Notes: a model not told the origin generated them from the letters alone. 64,000 bases of DNA from Acidimicrobiales bacterium (GCA_025455885.1 JALOLR010000001.1:133441-197440); one strand, 5' to 3'. Positions 21,384 through 29,625 are shown, counted from the first letter of the stretch. Program-made: numbers and translations.

Positions 21384-21971
21384 GTGACCACTCCCTCCCT
21401 GGGTGGACGGTTGCTGGTGGCGACCCCGGTGATCGGTGACCCGAACTTCGACCGCACCGTGGTGTTCCTGCTCGACCACGGCGAGGACGGTGCCCTGGGC
21501 GTGGTCGTGAACCGCCCGACCGACGTGCACCTCTCGGGCTCGCTCCCACAGTGGGAGGCGTTCGTCGCCGCACCCCCCGTGGTGTTCGTCGGCGGCCCGG
21601 TCGAGCAGGCGGCGGCGATCGGGCTGGCCCGTCCCGGTCCCGGCTCCCGGCCGACCGAGGGGGACGACCCGCCCTGGAGCCCGGTGGCCACCGCCGCCGA
21701 CAGCGTGGGCCCGCTGGCGACGGTGGACCTCACGACCGGCCCGGACGCGGTCGGCGGCCTCGACGCGCTCCGGGTCTACGTCGGCTACGCCGGGTGGGGT
21801 CCGGGCCAGCTCGAGGGCGAGCTCGCCCAGGAGGCGTGGGTGGTCGCCGACGCCCGGCCGTCCGACCTGTGGAGCGAGGTGCCGGAGGGGCTGTGGGGCG
21901 AGGTGCTGCGGCGACAGCGCGGCGCGGTGGCGTGGCTGGCGCTGCACCCCCGGGACCCGTCGGGGAACTGA
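21384..21971 (+). CDS. YqgE/AlgH family protein
   Basis: A 195-residue cytoplasmic protein of the UPF0301 (YqgE/AlgH) family. The conserved GRLLVATPVIGDPNFDRTVV start, the HGEDGALGVVVNRP block and the C-terminal YAGWGPGQLEGEL motif are intact. AlgH affects alginate regulation in Pseudomonas, but the molecular function of the family is not established. The GTG start has no clear ribosome binding site; CATCAT 7 nt upstream is a weak -10 candidate. It is convergent with the small membrane protein gene that follows. Confidence 0.92.
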   Translation: MTTPSLGGRLLVATPVIGDPNFDRTVVFLLDHGEDGALGVVVNRPTDVHLSGSLPQWEAFVAAPPVVFVGGPVEQAAAIGLARPGPGSRPTEGDDPPWSPVATAADSVGPLATVDLTTGPDAVGGLDALRVYVGYAGWGPGQLEGELAQEAWVVADARPSDLWSEVPEGLWGEVLRRQRGAVAWLALHPRDPSGN

Positions 21972-21974
21972 CTG

Positions 21975-22250
21975 TCAGTCCCGGGGCGGTCGGGCCCGCC
22001 GGGCCCGCAGCAGCAGCGCGACGAGCAGGACGGCGAGGAAGACCACGGCGAAGCCCAACGGCCAGCTGAACGTCGTGACGTTGGTCGAGTCGTCGATGGC
22101 CGGCTCGGCGGGCTGGACGAAGCTGAGGCCCGGCGCCGTCCCGGTCGGCCCGATGGCCGGGATCGTCGAGGTCGTCGAGGTCGTCGAGGTCGTCGAGGTC
22201 GTCGACGGGGTGACCTGGCCCAGGGCAGGCCCGGTGGCGAACGTGTGCAT
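21975..22250 (-). CDS. Small single-pass membrane protein with Thr/Ser tandem repeat
   Basis: A 91-residue hypothetical protein. It has an extracytoplasmic N-terminal half with a TTS repeat (residues about 17-29), one hydrophobic helix (about 66-82) and an Arg-rich cytoplasmic end (RARRARPPRD). There is no cleavable signal by eye, so an N-out orientation is inferred from the positive-inside rule. The repeat is encoded by a 9-nt tandem repeat (22162-22206). The ATG follows a TAGCCT -10 box by 6 nt. No family is recognised; the gene diverges from the L,D-transpeptidase gene. Confidence 0.55.
   Translation of the reverse strand: MHTFATGPALGQVTPSTTSTTSTTSTTSTIPAIGPTGTAPGLSFVQPAEPAIDDSTNVTTFSWPLGFAVVFLAVLLVALLLRARRARPPRD
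22162..22206. repeat. 9-nt tandem repeat, about five copies
   Basis: The unit GTCGTCGAG recurs about five times (first and last copies slightly imperfect). It lies inside the small membrane protein gene and encodes repeated Thr-Thr-Ser. Copy changes would keep the frame. Confidence 0.8.
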
Positions 22251-22256
22251 CCCCCG

Positions 22257-22262
22257 AGGCTA
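22257..22262 (-). promoter_or_regulatory. -10 box of small membrane protein gene (leaderless)
   Basis: TAGCCT on the minus strand ends 6 nt before the ATG at 22250. Confidence 0.45.
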
Positions 22263-22342
22263 TGCACCGTGGCCGGTGGTCCGAACGGCTCGATCTGCGC
22301 CGCGGCCTACCGCGGTGCTGCCCGCTCTGGGAAGGTGGTGGG

Positions 22343-23116
22343 GTGCCCGTCCCGCGCCGCGTCGTCCTCCTCGTGCTCCTCGCGGCCGCCGTGGCGGTCG
22401 TGGGCGGGTGCGCGGGCGGCGCCGAGGACGCCCGTGTGACCCCTCCGGCGGCGACCGGGGCCCGGCCCACGGTGACCACCACGTCGCCGCCATCGACCTC
22501 CGCGCCACCGACCACCGCGCCACCGGCCACCCCGCCGCCCCCACCCGCCCCTCCACCTCCGCCACCCCCGCCGACGCCGGAGGAGGTCGGTGCGCTCCAG
22601 GACCGTCTCGGCGAGCTGGGCTACTTCCTGTCCGACCCACGCGGCGTCGACGGTCCCGGCACCCGCAACGCCGTGATGGCCTTCCAGAAGCTCCATGGTC
22701 TGGCCCGCGACGGTGTGGCCGGACCCATCACCCGTGCGGCGTTGGCCACCGCCGGACCCGTCACGCCTCGGGCCGGGTCGGGCCCCCACATCGAGGTCGA
22801 CCTCGCCACCCAGGTCGCGGTGGTGGTGGGTCCCGACGGCCGGGCCGTCGCCGTCAACGCGACGACCGGGGCGGCTGCGACCGCCACCCCCCGGGGCACC
22901 TACGCGGTGTTCCGCCAGGTCGACGGCTGGGATCCGGGGCCGTACGGATCCCTGTACCGACCGAAGTACTTCGTGGGAGGGATCGCCCTCCACGGCGGCG
23001 TCCCGGTCCTGGCCCAGCCGGCCAGCCACGGCTGCGTCCGTCTCCCCGACCCGGCGGTCGACTGGCTCTGGGCGTCCGGGGCGGCTCCGATCGGCACGCC
23101 CGTGGTCGTGCTCTGA
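22343..23116 (+). CDS. L,D-transpeptidase lipoprotein with peptidoglycan-binding domain
   Basis: A 257-residue lipoprotein. A signal peptide ends in the lipobox VVGGC (Cys about residue 24). A Thr/Pro-rich linker (about 28-77, with a long Pro run) spans the wall. A PG_binding_1 domain follows (LQDRLGELGYFLSDPRGVDG, about 85-135) and a YkuD catalytic domain with IALHGG and SHGCVRLPDP carrying the nucleophile Cys (about 236). Such enzymes form 3-3 cross-links or attach proteins to peptidoglycan. The GTG at 22343 is chosen because GGAAGGTGG lies just upstream and the signal peptide begins here; an upstream in-frame ATG at 22262 would add a non-hydrophobic extension. Confidence 0.88.
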   Translation: MPVPRRVVLLVLLAAAVAVVGGCAGGAEDARVTPPAATGARPTVTTTSPPSTSAPPTTAPPATPPPPPAPPPPPPPPTPEEVGALQDRLGELGYFLSDPRGVDGPGTRNAVMAFQKLHGLARDGVAGPITRAALATAGPVTPRAGSGPHIEVDLATQVAVVVGPDGRAVAVNATTGAAATATPRGTYAVFRQVDGWDPGPYGSLYRPKYFVGGIALHGGVPVLAQPASHGCVRLPDPAVDWLWASGAAPIGTPVVVL

Positions 23117-23125
23117 GCCGAGCGG

Positions 23126-23875
23126 TCAGGTGGTGAGGCTGCCGCCGTTCACGTGGATGGTCTGGCCGGTCACCCAGCTCGCCTCCGGGGAGGCGAGGTA
23201 GACGCAGGCGTAGCCGATGTCCTCGGGCACCCCCGTCCGCTTCACCGGGATCTGCCTGGCCAGCGCCTCGGTGACCGTCGTGTCCTCCATCGTCATCAGG
23301 CCGATGGCGAGGCTGTTGGCGGTGACCCCGTGGCGGGCGTTCTCCACGGCCAGGTGGCGCATGAAGCCGATGGCGCCGCCCTTGCCGGCCCCGTACGCCG
23401 CCACGCCGATGTTGAGGCCCGTCACACCCGCGCCGGAGGCGATGGTGATGATCCGCCCCCAGCCCCGTTCGCACATGGGGTTGATCACGGCCCGGCTGCA
23501 GTTCATGACGCCGAAGAGGTTCACGTCGACGGGCCCGTCCCACGACGCCGGGTCGCTCTCTCGGAACGGGGTGGGGCGCATCCCGCCCACCCCGCCGTTC
23601 CCGGCGTTGTTGACGAGGATGTCGACCGGCCCGAGCTGCGCCTCCGCCCGGGCCAGCTCGGCGACGACCTCGTCGTAGTCGGTCACGTCGAAGCCGGCCA
23701 CGAGGGCCCGACCCCCGGCGTCTTCGATGGCGGCCACCGTCTCGGCGGCCCGTTCGGGGCGCACGTCGTTGACGATCAGCGCCGCGCCCTGCGCGGCGAG
23801 GAGCCGGGCGATGCCCGCGCCGACGTTCTGTCCGGCGCCGGTGACCAGCGCGACCCTGCCCTCGATCTCGAACAC
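23126..23875 (-). CDS. SDR family oxidoreductase
   Basis: A 249-residue classical short-chain dehydrogenase: VALVTGAGQNVGAGIA coenzyme loop, NDVR after strand 2, the NNAGNGG motif, catalytic Ser in ITIASGAGV and YGAGKGG as the YxxxK site. The C-terminal WVTGQTIHVNGGSLTT is typical of 3-oxoacyl-ACP reductase-like members. The GTG at 23875 is chosen because AAGGGGG sits 5 nt upstream and the coenzyme domain begins at once; the upstream in-frame sequence is not SDR-like. Substrate unknown. It is convergent with the L,D-transpeptidase gene and divergent from the next hypothetical gene. Confidence 0.88.
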   Translation of the reverse strand: MFEIEGRVALVTGAGQNVGAGIARLLAAQGAALIVNDVRPERAAETVAAIEDAGGRALVAGFDVTDYDEVVAELARAEAQLGPVDILVNNAGNGGVGGMRPTPFRESDPASWDGPVDVNLFGVMNCSRAVINPMCERGWGRIITIASGAGVTGLNIGVAAYGAGKGGAIGFMRHLAVENARHGVTANSLAIGLMTMEDTTVTEALARQIPVKRTGVPEDIGYACVYLASPEASWVTGQTIHVNGGSLTT

Positions 23876-23957
23876 CGTGGCCCCCTTGGCGTGAACGTTG
23901 CGAGTCAAGCACACGACGGCGGGGCCGTAGCGCGGCGGGTGCGAGCAGAATGAGGCC

Positions 23958-24818
23958 GTGTCGTCCCCCATCCTCGAACCGGCCGTGCCGTCGGCCCCGA
24001 CCGTTCCCGACGCCGCCTTTCGGGCGAGGGTCTCCCAGGTCCTCGAACGGACCTTCGTGGCCGCTTCGCTCGGCATGCCCACCGAGGACGCCCGCACGGC
24101 CATGGACGTGTTGTGGTCGAGCTACGAGGCGCTCGTCGGTCGGCACTTCCCCGCCCCGGGGAGCCCGCCGGGGACCGAGGTGCCCGACGCCACCCACTGG
24201 TCGCGGATCCTGGTCACGGCCGTGACGAACAGCATCGTGCTGGGCGGTGGGTTCGTGCGCCCGGCGAAGGCGGAGGCGGACGTCCTGGTGTGGGCCGACC
24301 GGCTCCGCTCCGGTGGGGCGTGGCACACGCGACGCCCCCCTGGCCCGGGGGCGGTGGTGCTGGCCGCCCACGTCCGCCTGCTGGCCCTCGACGAGGTGGC
24401 CCGTACCGGCCGCCCGCCCGGGCCGTCCGACCAGGGGCACGTCGACGGGCTCGTCGCCCTCGCCGGTCTCGGTGCGGTGCTCGGGACCGACGACCGCGTC
24501 CCGCGGCCGGTCACCACGCCACCCGAGACGGTCGCGGCGCGACGCCGACGGGCCGGCGAGGCGGCCGCCGCCTACGGGGTGCCGGACGTGGAGCTGGTCG
24601 CCGCCGAGCGCACCGGGTGGGCGTGCGCGTCCTGCGGTTGCCTCTTCACCGGGGGGACCGACGGGGCGGTCGTGTACCCGGACCGGATGGCGCCGGTGGG
24701 GCGCGGTGGGCCGTGCGATGCGGTCACCGAGTGCGCGTGCCACGCCGCCCCGCTGCGGAGGGCGTCGCAGGAGCGTGGGGGTCAGCCGTCGTCGGGGTCG
24801 GCCTCGCCGTCGGCGTAG
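23958..24818 (+). CDS. Hypothetical protein with C-terminal Cys cluster
   Basis: A 286-residue protein I do not recognise. The N-terminal 230 residues are mostly helical, soluble and Ala/Arg-rich. Near the C terminus are ACASCGCLFTGG and CDAVTECACHAAP segments, giving about six Cys and one His within 45 residues, which looks like a zinc ribbon or treble-clef site. The GTG start is preceded by CAGAAT 6 nt upstream. The last 37 bases overlap the convergent NTF2-like gene; the frame may really end there, but an error in the tail cannot be excluded. Confidence 0.5.
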   Translation: MSSPILEPAVPSAPTVPDAAFRARVSQVLERTFVAASLGMPTEDARTAMDVLWSSYEALVGRHFPAPGSPPGTEVPDATHWSRILVTAVTNSIVLGGGFVRPAKAEADVLVWADRLRSGGAWHTRRPPGPGAVVLAAHVRLLALDEVARTGRPPGPSDQGHVDGLVALAGLGAVLGTDDRVPRPVTTPPETVAARRRRAGEAAAAYGVPDVELVAAERTGWACASCGCLFTGGTDGAVVYPDRMAPVGRGGPCDAVTECACHAAPLRRASQERGGQPSSGSASPSA

Positions 24819-25165
24819 GCCCGCATCGACACGATCAGGCCGTCGGCGTCGAAGATCATGGTGTCGAGGGTGGTCATCGACATCGTGGTCTCGCCGAGGT
24901 CGATGTCGATGCGGAACATGAAGCCGGCCTCGTCGCCGACGACGCACACCGGTCCGACCCGGGCCATCGACAGCTTCACCCCCATGTCGACCACGCCCTG
25001 GTAGAAGGCCCGCACGGCGTCGCGGCCCCGCTTCGGTTCCGAGCCGATGGGGTCCTCCACGACCGGATCGGCCCCGTAGAGGGCCATCACGGCGTCGACG
25101 TCGCCGGCGGCGACGCCGGCGATGTAGCGGTCGCAGATGTCGACGATGGTCGCCCGGTCGGTCAT
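24782..25165 (-). CDS. SnoaL/NTF2-like (steroid delta-isomerase type) protein
   Basis: A 127-residue protein of the SnoaL-like cone fold: ATIVDICDRYIAGVAAGDVDAVMALYGADPVVEDPIGSE is the typical first helix pair and strand. Relatives include ketosteroid isomerases and small polyketide cyclases; a catalytic acid can be proposed at Asp35 or Asp38 by analogy but not shown. Its ATG overlaps the stop of the NDMA-alcohol dehydrogenase gene (ATGA), so the two are co-translated, which suggests a shared substrate pathway such as steroid or alcohol oxidation. Confidence 0.82.
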   Translation of the reverse strand: MTDRATIVDICDRYIAGVAAGDVDAVMALYGADPVVEDPIGSEPKRGRDAVRAFYQGVVDMGVKLSMARVGPVCVVGDEAGFMFRIDIDLGETTMSMTTLDTMIFDADGLIVSMRAYADGEADPDDG

Positions 25166-26316
25166 GACGCCGTCTCGTAGACGATGACGCCCCGGATGTT
25201 CTTGCCGTCGCGCATGTCCTGGTAGCCCTGGTTGATCTCGTCGAGCGTGTAGGTCTTCGTGATCAGCTCGTCGAGCTTGAGCTGCCCGCTGCGGTAGAGA
25301 CCGAGCAGCCGGGGGATGTCGTAGCGGGGGTTGGCGCTGCCGAAGATGGTGCCGACGATCGACTTCTCCATCATGGAGAGCTCGAAGAGGTTGAGGGTGA
25401 CGTCGTTGGCGTTCATGTCGGTCACCGACGTGAAGACGAGCTTGCCGCCCTTGCTCACCATCGAGAGATAGCTCCCGACGTCGGCGCCCTTGCCCTCGCC
25501 GACGGTGACGATCACCTTCTCGGCGTTGCGACCCCACGTCAGCTCGCCGAGCAGGGCCTGGGCCTCCTCGACGGTGGCCACGGCGTGGGTGGCCCCGAAC
25601 TGCTGGGCCTGCTCCCGCTTGAACTCCACGGGGTCGATGGCCACGACGTAGCGGGCCCCGGCCAGGTGGGCGCCCTGCACGGCGTTCATGCCGACACCGC
25701 CGGTGCCGATGACGACCACCGTCTCGCCGGGGGCGACGTCGGCCGCGTAGGTGGCCGATCCCCACCCGGTGGTGACGCCACAGCCCACGAGGCAGGCCTT
25801 GTCGAGGGGCAGGTCCGGCTCGATCTTGACGAGCGAGTTGACGTGGACGACCGAGTGCTCGGCGAAGGTGCCGAGGCAGCACATCGTGGCGATGTCCCGG
25901 CCATCGAGGGTGTGGTGCCGGCTGGTGCCGTCGGCCTGGTGGCCCGAGAGGAGGTGGGCGCCGTTGTCGCACAGGTTCTGGTGGCCGCTCGCACAGGAGG
26001 GGCATCGGCCGCAGGAGGGGATGAACGACGTGACGACCTGGTCGCCGACGGCCAGCTCGGTCACGCCCGGGCCGACCTCGACGACCACGCCGCCGCCCTC
26101 GTGGCCGAGGATGATCGGGTACTGCTGCCAGCCGAGCATCTCCACGACGGCCGGATCCATGGCCATGTCGCCGGTCACCATGTGCTCGTCGGAGTGGCAC
26201 ATCCCGCTGGCGGCGAACTTGACGAGGACCTCGCCCTCCTTCGGCGGATCGAGCTCGATCTCCTCGATCACGTACTCGGTGTGCGGTGCGTGCAGCACGG
26301 CGGCACGGGTCCTCAT
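25162..26316 (-). CDS. NDMA-dependent alcohol dehydrogenase (Rxyl_3153 family)
   Basis: A 384-residue zinc-dependent medium-chain dehydrogenase. Catalytic zinc ligands are seen in GMCHSDEH (Cys, about residue 39) and GHEGGG (His/Glu, about 71); the structural zinc site is CGRCPSCASGHQNLC (about 102-116). The Rossmann loop is VIGTGGVGMNAV (about 201). Members hold NAD(H) tightly and need an external acceptor, N,N-dimethyl-p-nitrosoaniline in vitro and mycofactocin in vivo. No mycofactocin genes occur in the window. GGGGGAGC precedes the ATG. First gene of an operon with the NTF2-like gene. Confidence 0.9.
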   Translation of the reverse strand: MRTRAAVLHAPHTEYVIEEIELDPPKEGEVLVKFAASGMCHSDEHMVTGDMAMDPAVVEMLGWQQYPIILGHEGGGVVVEVGPGVTELAVGDQVVTSFIPSCGRCPSCASGHQNLCDNGAHLLSGHQADGTSRHHTLDGRDIATMCCLGTFAEHSVVHVNSLVKIEPDLPLDKACLVGCGVTTGWGSATYAADVAPGETVVVIGTGGVGMNAVQGAHLAGARYVVAIDPVEFKREQAQQFGATHAVATVEEAQALLGELTWGRNAEKVIVTVGEGKGADVGSYLSMVSKGGKLVFTSVTDMNANDVTLNLFELSMMEKSIVGTIFGSANPRYDIPRLLGLYRSGQLKLDELITKTYTLDEINQGYQDMRDGKNIRGVIVYETAS

Positions 26317-26492
26317 GGGCTCCCCCTGGGAGTGGCGTCGGTCACGGACGAGGGCAATCTACGGCATGGTCCGGCCGCCCCCGAATCGGAACGTGTGACA
26401 CTTCCGGTGAGTCCGTCCACGTTGCGTAGTACGTTGGCGGCGCCGGGAGGGGCCCGGTTCCACGGCCGCCGTCGGCGGGGGAGGGGCACACC
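26317..26492. promoter_or_regulatory. Divergent promoter region between NDMA-ADH and flavin oxidoreductase genes
   Basis: 176 bp without a gene. It holds an imperfect inverted repeat, GGAACGTGTGACACTTCC (26388-26405), whose core GTGTGACAC is a perfect odd palindrome. TACGTT at about 26430 may be the -10 box of the rightward gene, leaving a leader of over 50 nt with a GGGGGAGG site before the ATG. A TetR-like operator is possible but no regulator is adjacent. Confidence 0.35.
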
Positions 26493-27617
26493 ATGCGCAC
26501 ACCCATCTGCGAGCGGCTCGGCATCGAGTTCCCGATCTTCGCGTTCTCGCACTGCCGCGACGTCGTCGCCGCCGTCACCAACGCCGGGGGCTTCGGTGTG
26601 CTGGGCGCCCTCGCGTTCGGCCCGGAGCGCCTCGAGATCGAGTTGAACTGGATCGACGAGCACGTCGGCGGCCGGCCCTACGGCGTCGACTTCGCGATGC
26701 CGGTCAACTACGTCGGCAAGGGCGGTGGTGAGGGGGCCAGCTTCGAGAGCCTCGACGCCATGATCCCCCAGGAGCACCGTGACTTCGTCGACGACCTCCT
26801 CGAGCGTCACGGGGTCCCCGAGCTGCCCGCCGACCTCGAGGACGGGCCGGTGGCGGCGGCCGGGCTCGGTGTCGACGAGATGGGCCCGAGCCAGATCGAG
26901 GTGTGCCTCGCCCATCCCGGCGTGAAGATGATCGTCAACGCCCTCGGGCCCCCGCCGCAGTACGTCGTCGACCAGGCCCACGCCGCGGGGCTCCTCGTCG
27001 GCGGCCTCGCCGGGTCGAAGGTGCACGCCGAGCGCCAGGTCGCCATCGGGGTCGACGTGATCGTGGCCCAGGGCACCGAGGCCGGCGGGCACTGCGGCGA
27101 GATCTCGACGATGGTCCTCGTGCCCGAGGTCGTCGACGCCGTCGGGCCCGACGTGCCGGTCCTGGCCGCGGGTGGCATCGCCACCGGTCGCCAGATGACG
27201 GCGGCCCTCGCCCTCGGCGCCCAGGGCGTGTGGACCGGGTCGATGTGGCTCACCGTCGCCGAGGCCGACACCAGCCCCGCCGCCCTCGAGAACATGCTGG
27301 CCGCGACCTCCCGGGACACGGTGCGCTCCAAGGCCATGACCGGCAAGCCCGCCCGCCAGCTGCGCACCGCCTGGACCGACGCGTGGGAGGCCGACGACGC
27401 CCCCGACACCCTCCCGATGCCGCTGCAGGGCATCCTGCACCAGGAGGCGGGCCGGCGCACCCAGCGGGTGCAGAACCGCGACCTGATCGGCTTCCCGGTG
27501 GGCCAGATCGTCGGGCGGATGAACAAGGTCCGCCCGTCGAAGGACCTCGTGCTCGAGATGGTCGAGGAGTGGATCGACACGACCGAGCGGCTCTCGGGCC
27601 TCCTCGTCGAGGACTGA
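26493..27617 (+). CDS. NAD(P)H-dependent flavin oxidoreductase (nitronate monooxygenase family)
   Basis: A 374-residue FMN-binding TIM-barrel enzyme. The N-terminal PICERLGIEFPIFAFSHCRDVVAAVTNAGG, the phosphate-binding VLAAGGIATGRQMTAALALGA and the EAGGHCGE segment (active-site His about residue 193) are diagnostic. Members oxidise nitronates or act as enoyl/NADH reductases; the actinobacterial branch near fatty acid and steroid genes is often misannotated as 2-nitropropane dioxygenase. Followed at 42 nt by a P450, with which it probably shares a transcript. Confidence 0.88.
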   Translation: MRTPICERLGIEFPIFAFSHCRDVVAAVTNAGGFGVLGALAFGPERLEIELNWIDEHVGGRPYGVDFAMPVNYVGKGGGEGASFESLDAMIPQEHRDFVDDLLERHGVPELPADLEDGPVAAAGLGVDEMGPSQIEVCLAHPGVKMIVNALGPPPQYVVDQAHAAGLLVGGLAGSKVHAERQVAIGVDVIVAQGTEAGGHCGEISTMVLVPEVVDAVGPDVPVLAAGGIATGRQMTAALALGAQGVWTGSMWLTVAEADTSPAALENMLAATSRDTVRSKAMTGKPARQLRTAWTDAWEADDAPDTLPMPLQGILHQEAGRRTQRVQNRDLIGFPVGQIVGRMNKVRPSKDLVLEMVEEWIDTTERLSGLLVED

Positions 27618-27659
27618 CACGCCGCGGACCGTCCCCGGACCAGCCACAGGAGACCAGCC

Positions 27660-28901
27660 ATGACCGCCACCGCGCCGACCGACGCCCCGGTGCTGCACGA
27701 TCCCCGCACCTACGACGGGGGAGTGCCCTACGAGTACTACCGGTGGCTCCGCGACAGCGACCCCGTGTCGCACCACGACCACCCGGCCTATCCGGGCGGC
27801 TACTGGGCGGTGACCCGCCACGAGGACGTCCAGCGCGTCTCTCGCGACTCCGCGACCTTCCGCAACGCCCCCAACCCGTTCCTCGACGACGGCACGGCCT
27901 CGCCCGACGCCGATGCCGGCACGAGCGAGCTGCTCATCAGCCTCGACGCCCCCGAGCACATCAAGCTGCGCAAGCTGATCAACAAGGGCTTCACGCCCCG
28001 CCGGGTCGCCGACCTCTCTGACCGTCTCCTCGAGCGCACCAACGCCATCATCGACGACCTCATGGATCGCCAGAGCGCCGATCTGGTCCACGACCTGGCG
28101 CTGTGGCTCCCGTTGCACGTGATCGCCGACATGGTCGGTGTCCCCGAGGAGGACCGCACGAAGGTCTTCGAGTGGACCGAGCTCACCTTCGGCTTCGACC
28201 CCGAGGTCACCGCCGACCAGCGCTCTCAGGCGATGGTCGACATGTTCGTGTACGCCGACGCGCTGGCCAGTGAGCGCGAGCAGAACCCGCAGGACGACCT
28301 CATGAGCGTCCTGCTCGCCGCCGAGGTCGACGGCGAGCAGCTCACGAAGCTGCAGATCGAGCTGTTCTTCCTGCTGCTGCAGAACGCCGGGAGCGAGACG
28401 ACGCGCAACCTCATCACGACCGGCACGCTCACGTTGCTGCAGCACCCGGACCAGCTGGCCATGTTGCGCGGCGACCTCTCGATCCTGCCCACCGCGATCG
28501 AGGAGCTGCTCCGCCACGCCACGCCGGTCGTGCAGTTCACCCGGACGCCGGTCACCGACGTCGAGCTGGGCGGTCGACACATCTCGGCGGGGGAGCGGGT
28601 GCTGATGGTCTACGCGGCCGCGAACCGCGACGAGCGCGCCTTCGTCGACCCCGACGGGATCGACCTGCGCCGCGACCCGAACGACCACGTGGCCTTCGGG
28701 GCCGGCGGGCCCCACTTCTGCCTGGGAGCGAACCTCGCCCGGTTGGAGGCCAGGATCATGTTCGAGGCCATTCTCACGCGCTTCGAGGGGCTCGAGGTGG
28801 CCGGGGACCCGGCCGACTTCCCCCGGGTCAACTCGAACCTGATCGACGGGTTCGTGGAGTTGCCGATCACGTGGTCGGGCATCCGGCCCGCGACGACGTA
28901 G
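27660..28901 (+). CDS. Cytochrome P450
   Basis: A 413-residue soluble bacterial P450 monooxygenase. The heme-ligand loop is FGAGGPHFCLGANLARLE (Cys about residue 354), the K-helix ExxR is EELLR (about 281-285), and the I-helix oxygen-activation motif is NAGSETTRN (about 242, with Ser-Glu-Thr-Thr rather than the common Gly-x-Asp-Thr). The N-terminal region (GVPYEYYRWLRDSDPVSHH) resembles CYP125/CYP142/CYP124-type lipid or steroid hydroxylases, but subfamily is not certain. An ACAGGAGACC ribosome site precedes the ATG. Neighbouring flavin oxidoreductase and SDRs support a lipid-oxidation role. Confidence 0.94.
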   Translation: MTATAPTDAPVLHDPRTYDGGVPYEYYRWLRDSDPVSHHDHPAYPGGYWAVTRHEDVQRVSRDSATFRNAPNPFLDDGTASPDADAGTSELLISLDAPEHIKLRKLINKGFTPRRVADLSDRLLERTNAIIDDLMDRQSADLVHDLALWLPLHVIADMVGVPEEDRTKVFEWTELTFGFDPEVTADQRSQAMVDMFVYADALASEREQNPQDDLMSVLLAAEVDGEQLTKLQIELFFLLLQNAGSETTRNLITTGTLTLLQHPDQLAMLRGDLSILPTAIEELLRHATPVVQFTRTPVTDVELGGRHISAGERVLMVYAAANRDERAFVDPDGIDLRRDPNDHVAFGAGGPHFCLGANLARLEARIMFEAILTRFEGLEVAGDPADFPRVNSNLIDGFVELPITWSGIRPATT

Positions 28902-28914
28902 GGCGGGACGCGAA

Positions 28915-28941
28915 CGGGCCGGCCCCGGGGGGGCCGACCCG
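28915..28941. terminator. Hairpin between convergent P450 and yceI genes
   Basis: CGGGCCGGCCCC and GGGGCCGACCCG form a 12-bp stem with one mismatch and a 3-nt loop, between convergent stop codons. Probably a bidirectional terminator. Confidence 0.55.
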
Positions 28942-28964
28942 TGGTCGTCGTCGGTCGACCTGCG

Positions 28965-29528
28965 TCAGACCGCGGCGTCGGCGGGCACCTGGGCCACCAG
29001 CTCCACGTCGAGGTCGATCTTCACCTTCTCGCCGACGAGCACGCCGCCGGTGTCGAGCTTCACGTTGAACTCCATGCCCCAGTCGCGACGGTTGATCTCG
29101 CCGCGGGCGCTGAACCCCGCCCGGGTGCCGCCCCACGGGTCCGGGCTCACGCCGTCGAACTCGAGGTCGAGGTCGACCGAGCGGGTGACACCCTTGATGG
29201 TGAGGTCGCCGGTCAGGACGTAGTCGTCGCCCTTCTGCGTGATCGCCGTGCTGACGAAGGTCATCGTCGGGTACTCGTCGACGGCGAAGAAGTCCGCGCT
29301 GCGCAGGTGCTCGTCGCGCTTCTCGTCGCCGGTCTCGACGCTGCCCATGTCGATCGAGGCGCTGACCGTCGACTGCAGCCGGTCCTCGGCGACGGTGACG
29401 GTGCCGTCGACGGCGCCGAATCGGCCGCGGACCTTGGCCACGACGACGTGGCGACCGACGAAGCCGACGGTGGTGTGGGACGGGTCGATCGTCCAGGTGC
29501 CGGGGGTGAGGTCGTGGATGGTGCTCAT
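28965..29528 (-). CDS. YceI family protein
   Basis: A 187-residue lipocalin-like protein of the YceI family. Family blocks WTIDPSHTTVGFVGRHVVVAKVRGRF, FFAVDEYPTMTF and the central GDLTIKGVTRSVDLDLEF are intact. YceI proteins bind long isoprenoid chains in a beta-barrel; no signal peptide is visible, so it is probably cytosolic. A GAGGAGCCC site lies upstream of the ATG. Its promoter (TATGCT about 29572-29577 on the minus strand, with TTGTGA 16 nt further upstream) overlaps a candidate operator shared with the divergent marR gene, implying MarR control. Confidence 0.9.
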   Translation of the reverse strand: MSTIHDLTPGTWTIDPSHTTVGFVGRHVVVAKVRGRFGAVDGTVTVAEDRLQSTVSASIDMGSVETGDEKRDEHLRSADFFAVDEYPTMTFVSTAITQKGDDYVLTGDLTIKGVTRSVDLDLEFDGVSPDPWGGTRAGFSARGEINRRDWGMEFNVKLDTGGVLVGEKVKIDLDVELVAQVPADAAV

Positions 29529-29586
29529 CAGGAGAGGGCTCCTCGGGTCGGTGGAATGTTTGCGGGCTCAAGCATAAGGAAGAACT

Positions 29587-29598
29587 TTGCGTTCACAA
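29587..29598. promoter_or_regulatory. Candidate MarR operator between yceI and marR
   Basis: TTGCGTTCACAA is a near-palindrome of the TTGYGWWCRCAA form, the TTG-N6-CAA pattern usual for MarR regulators. On the minus strand it contains the probable -35 (TTGTGA) of yceI, so binding would block yceI transcription. A wider inverted repeat, AACTTT and AAAGTT, flanks it. The region is AT-rich compared with everything around it. Confidence 0.55.
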
Positions 29599-29625
29599 CC
29601 TTTGGCGCAGAAAGTTTCGACCGGG

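Noticed and set aside
22162-22206. CRISPR-like array
   Set aside because: It is a 9-nt direct repeat with no spacers, inside a coding sequence.
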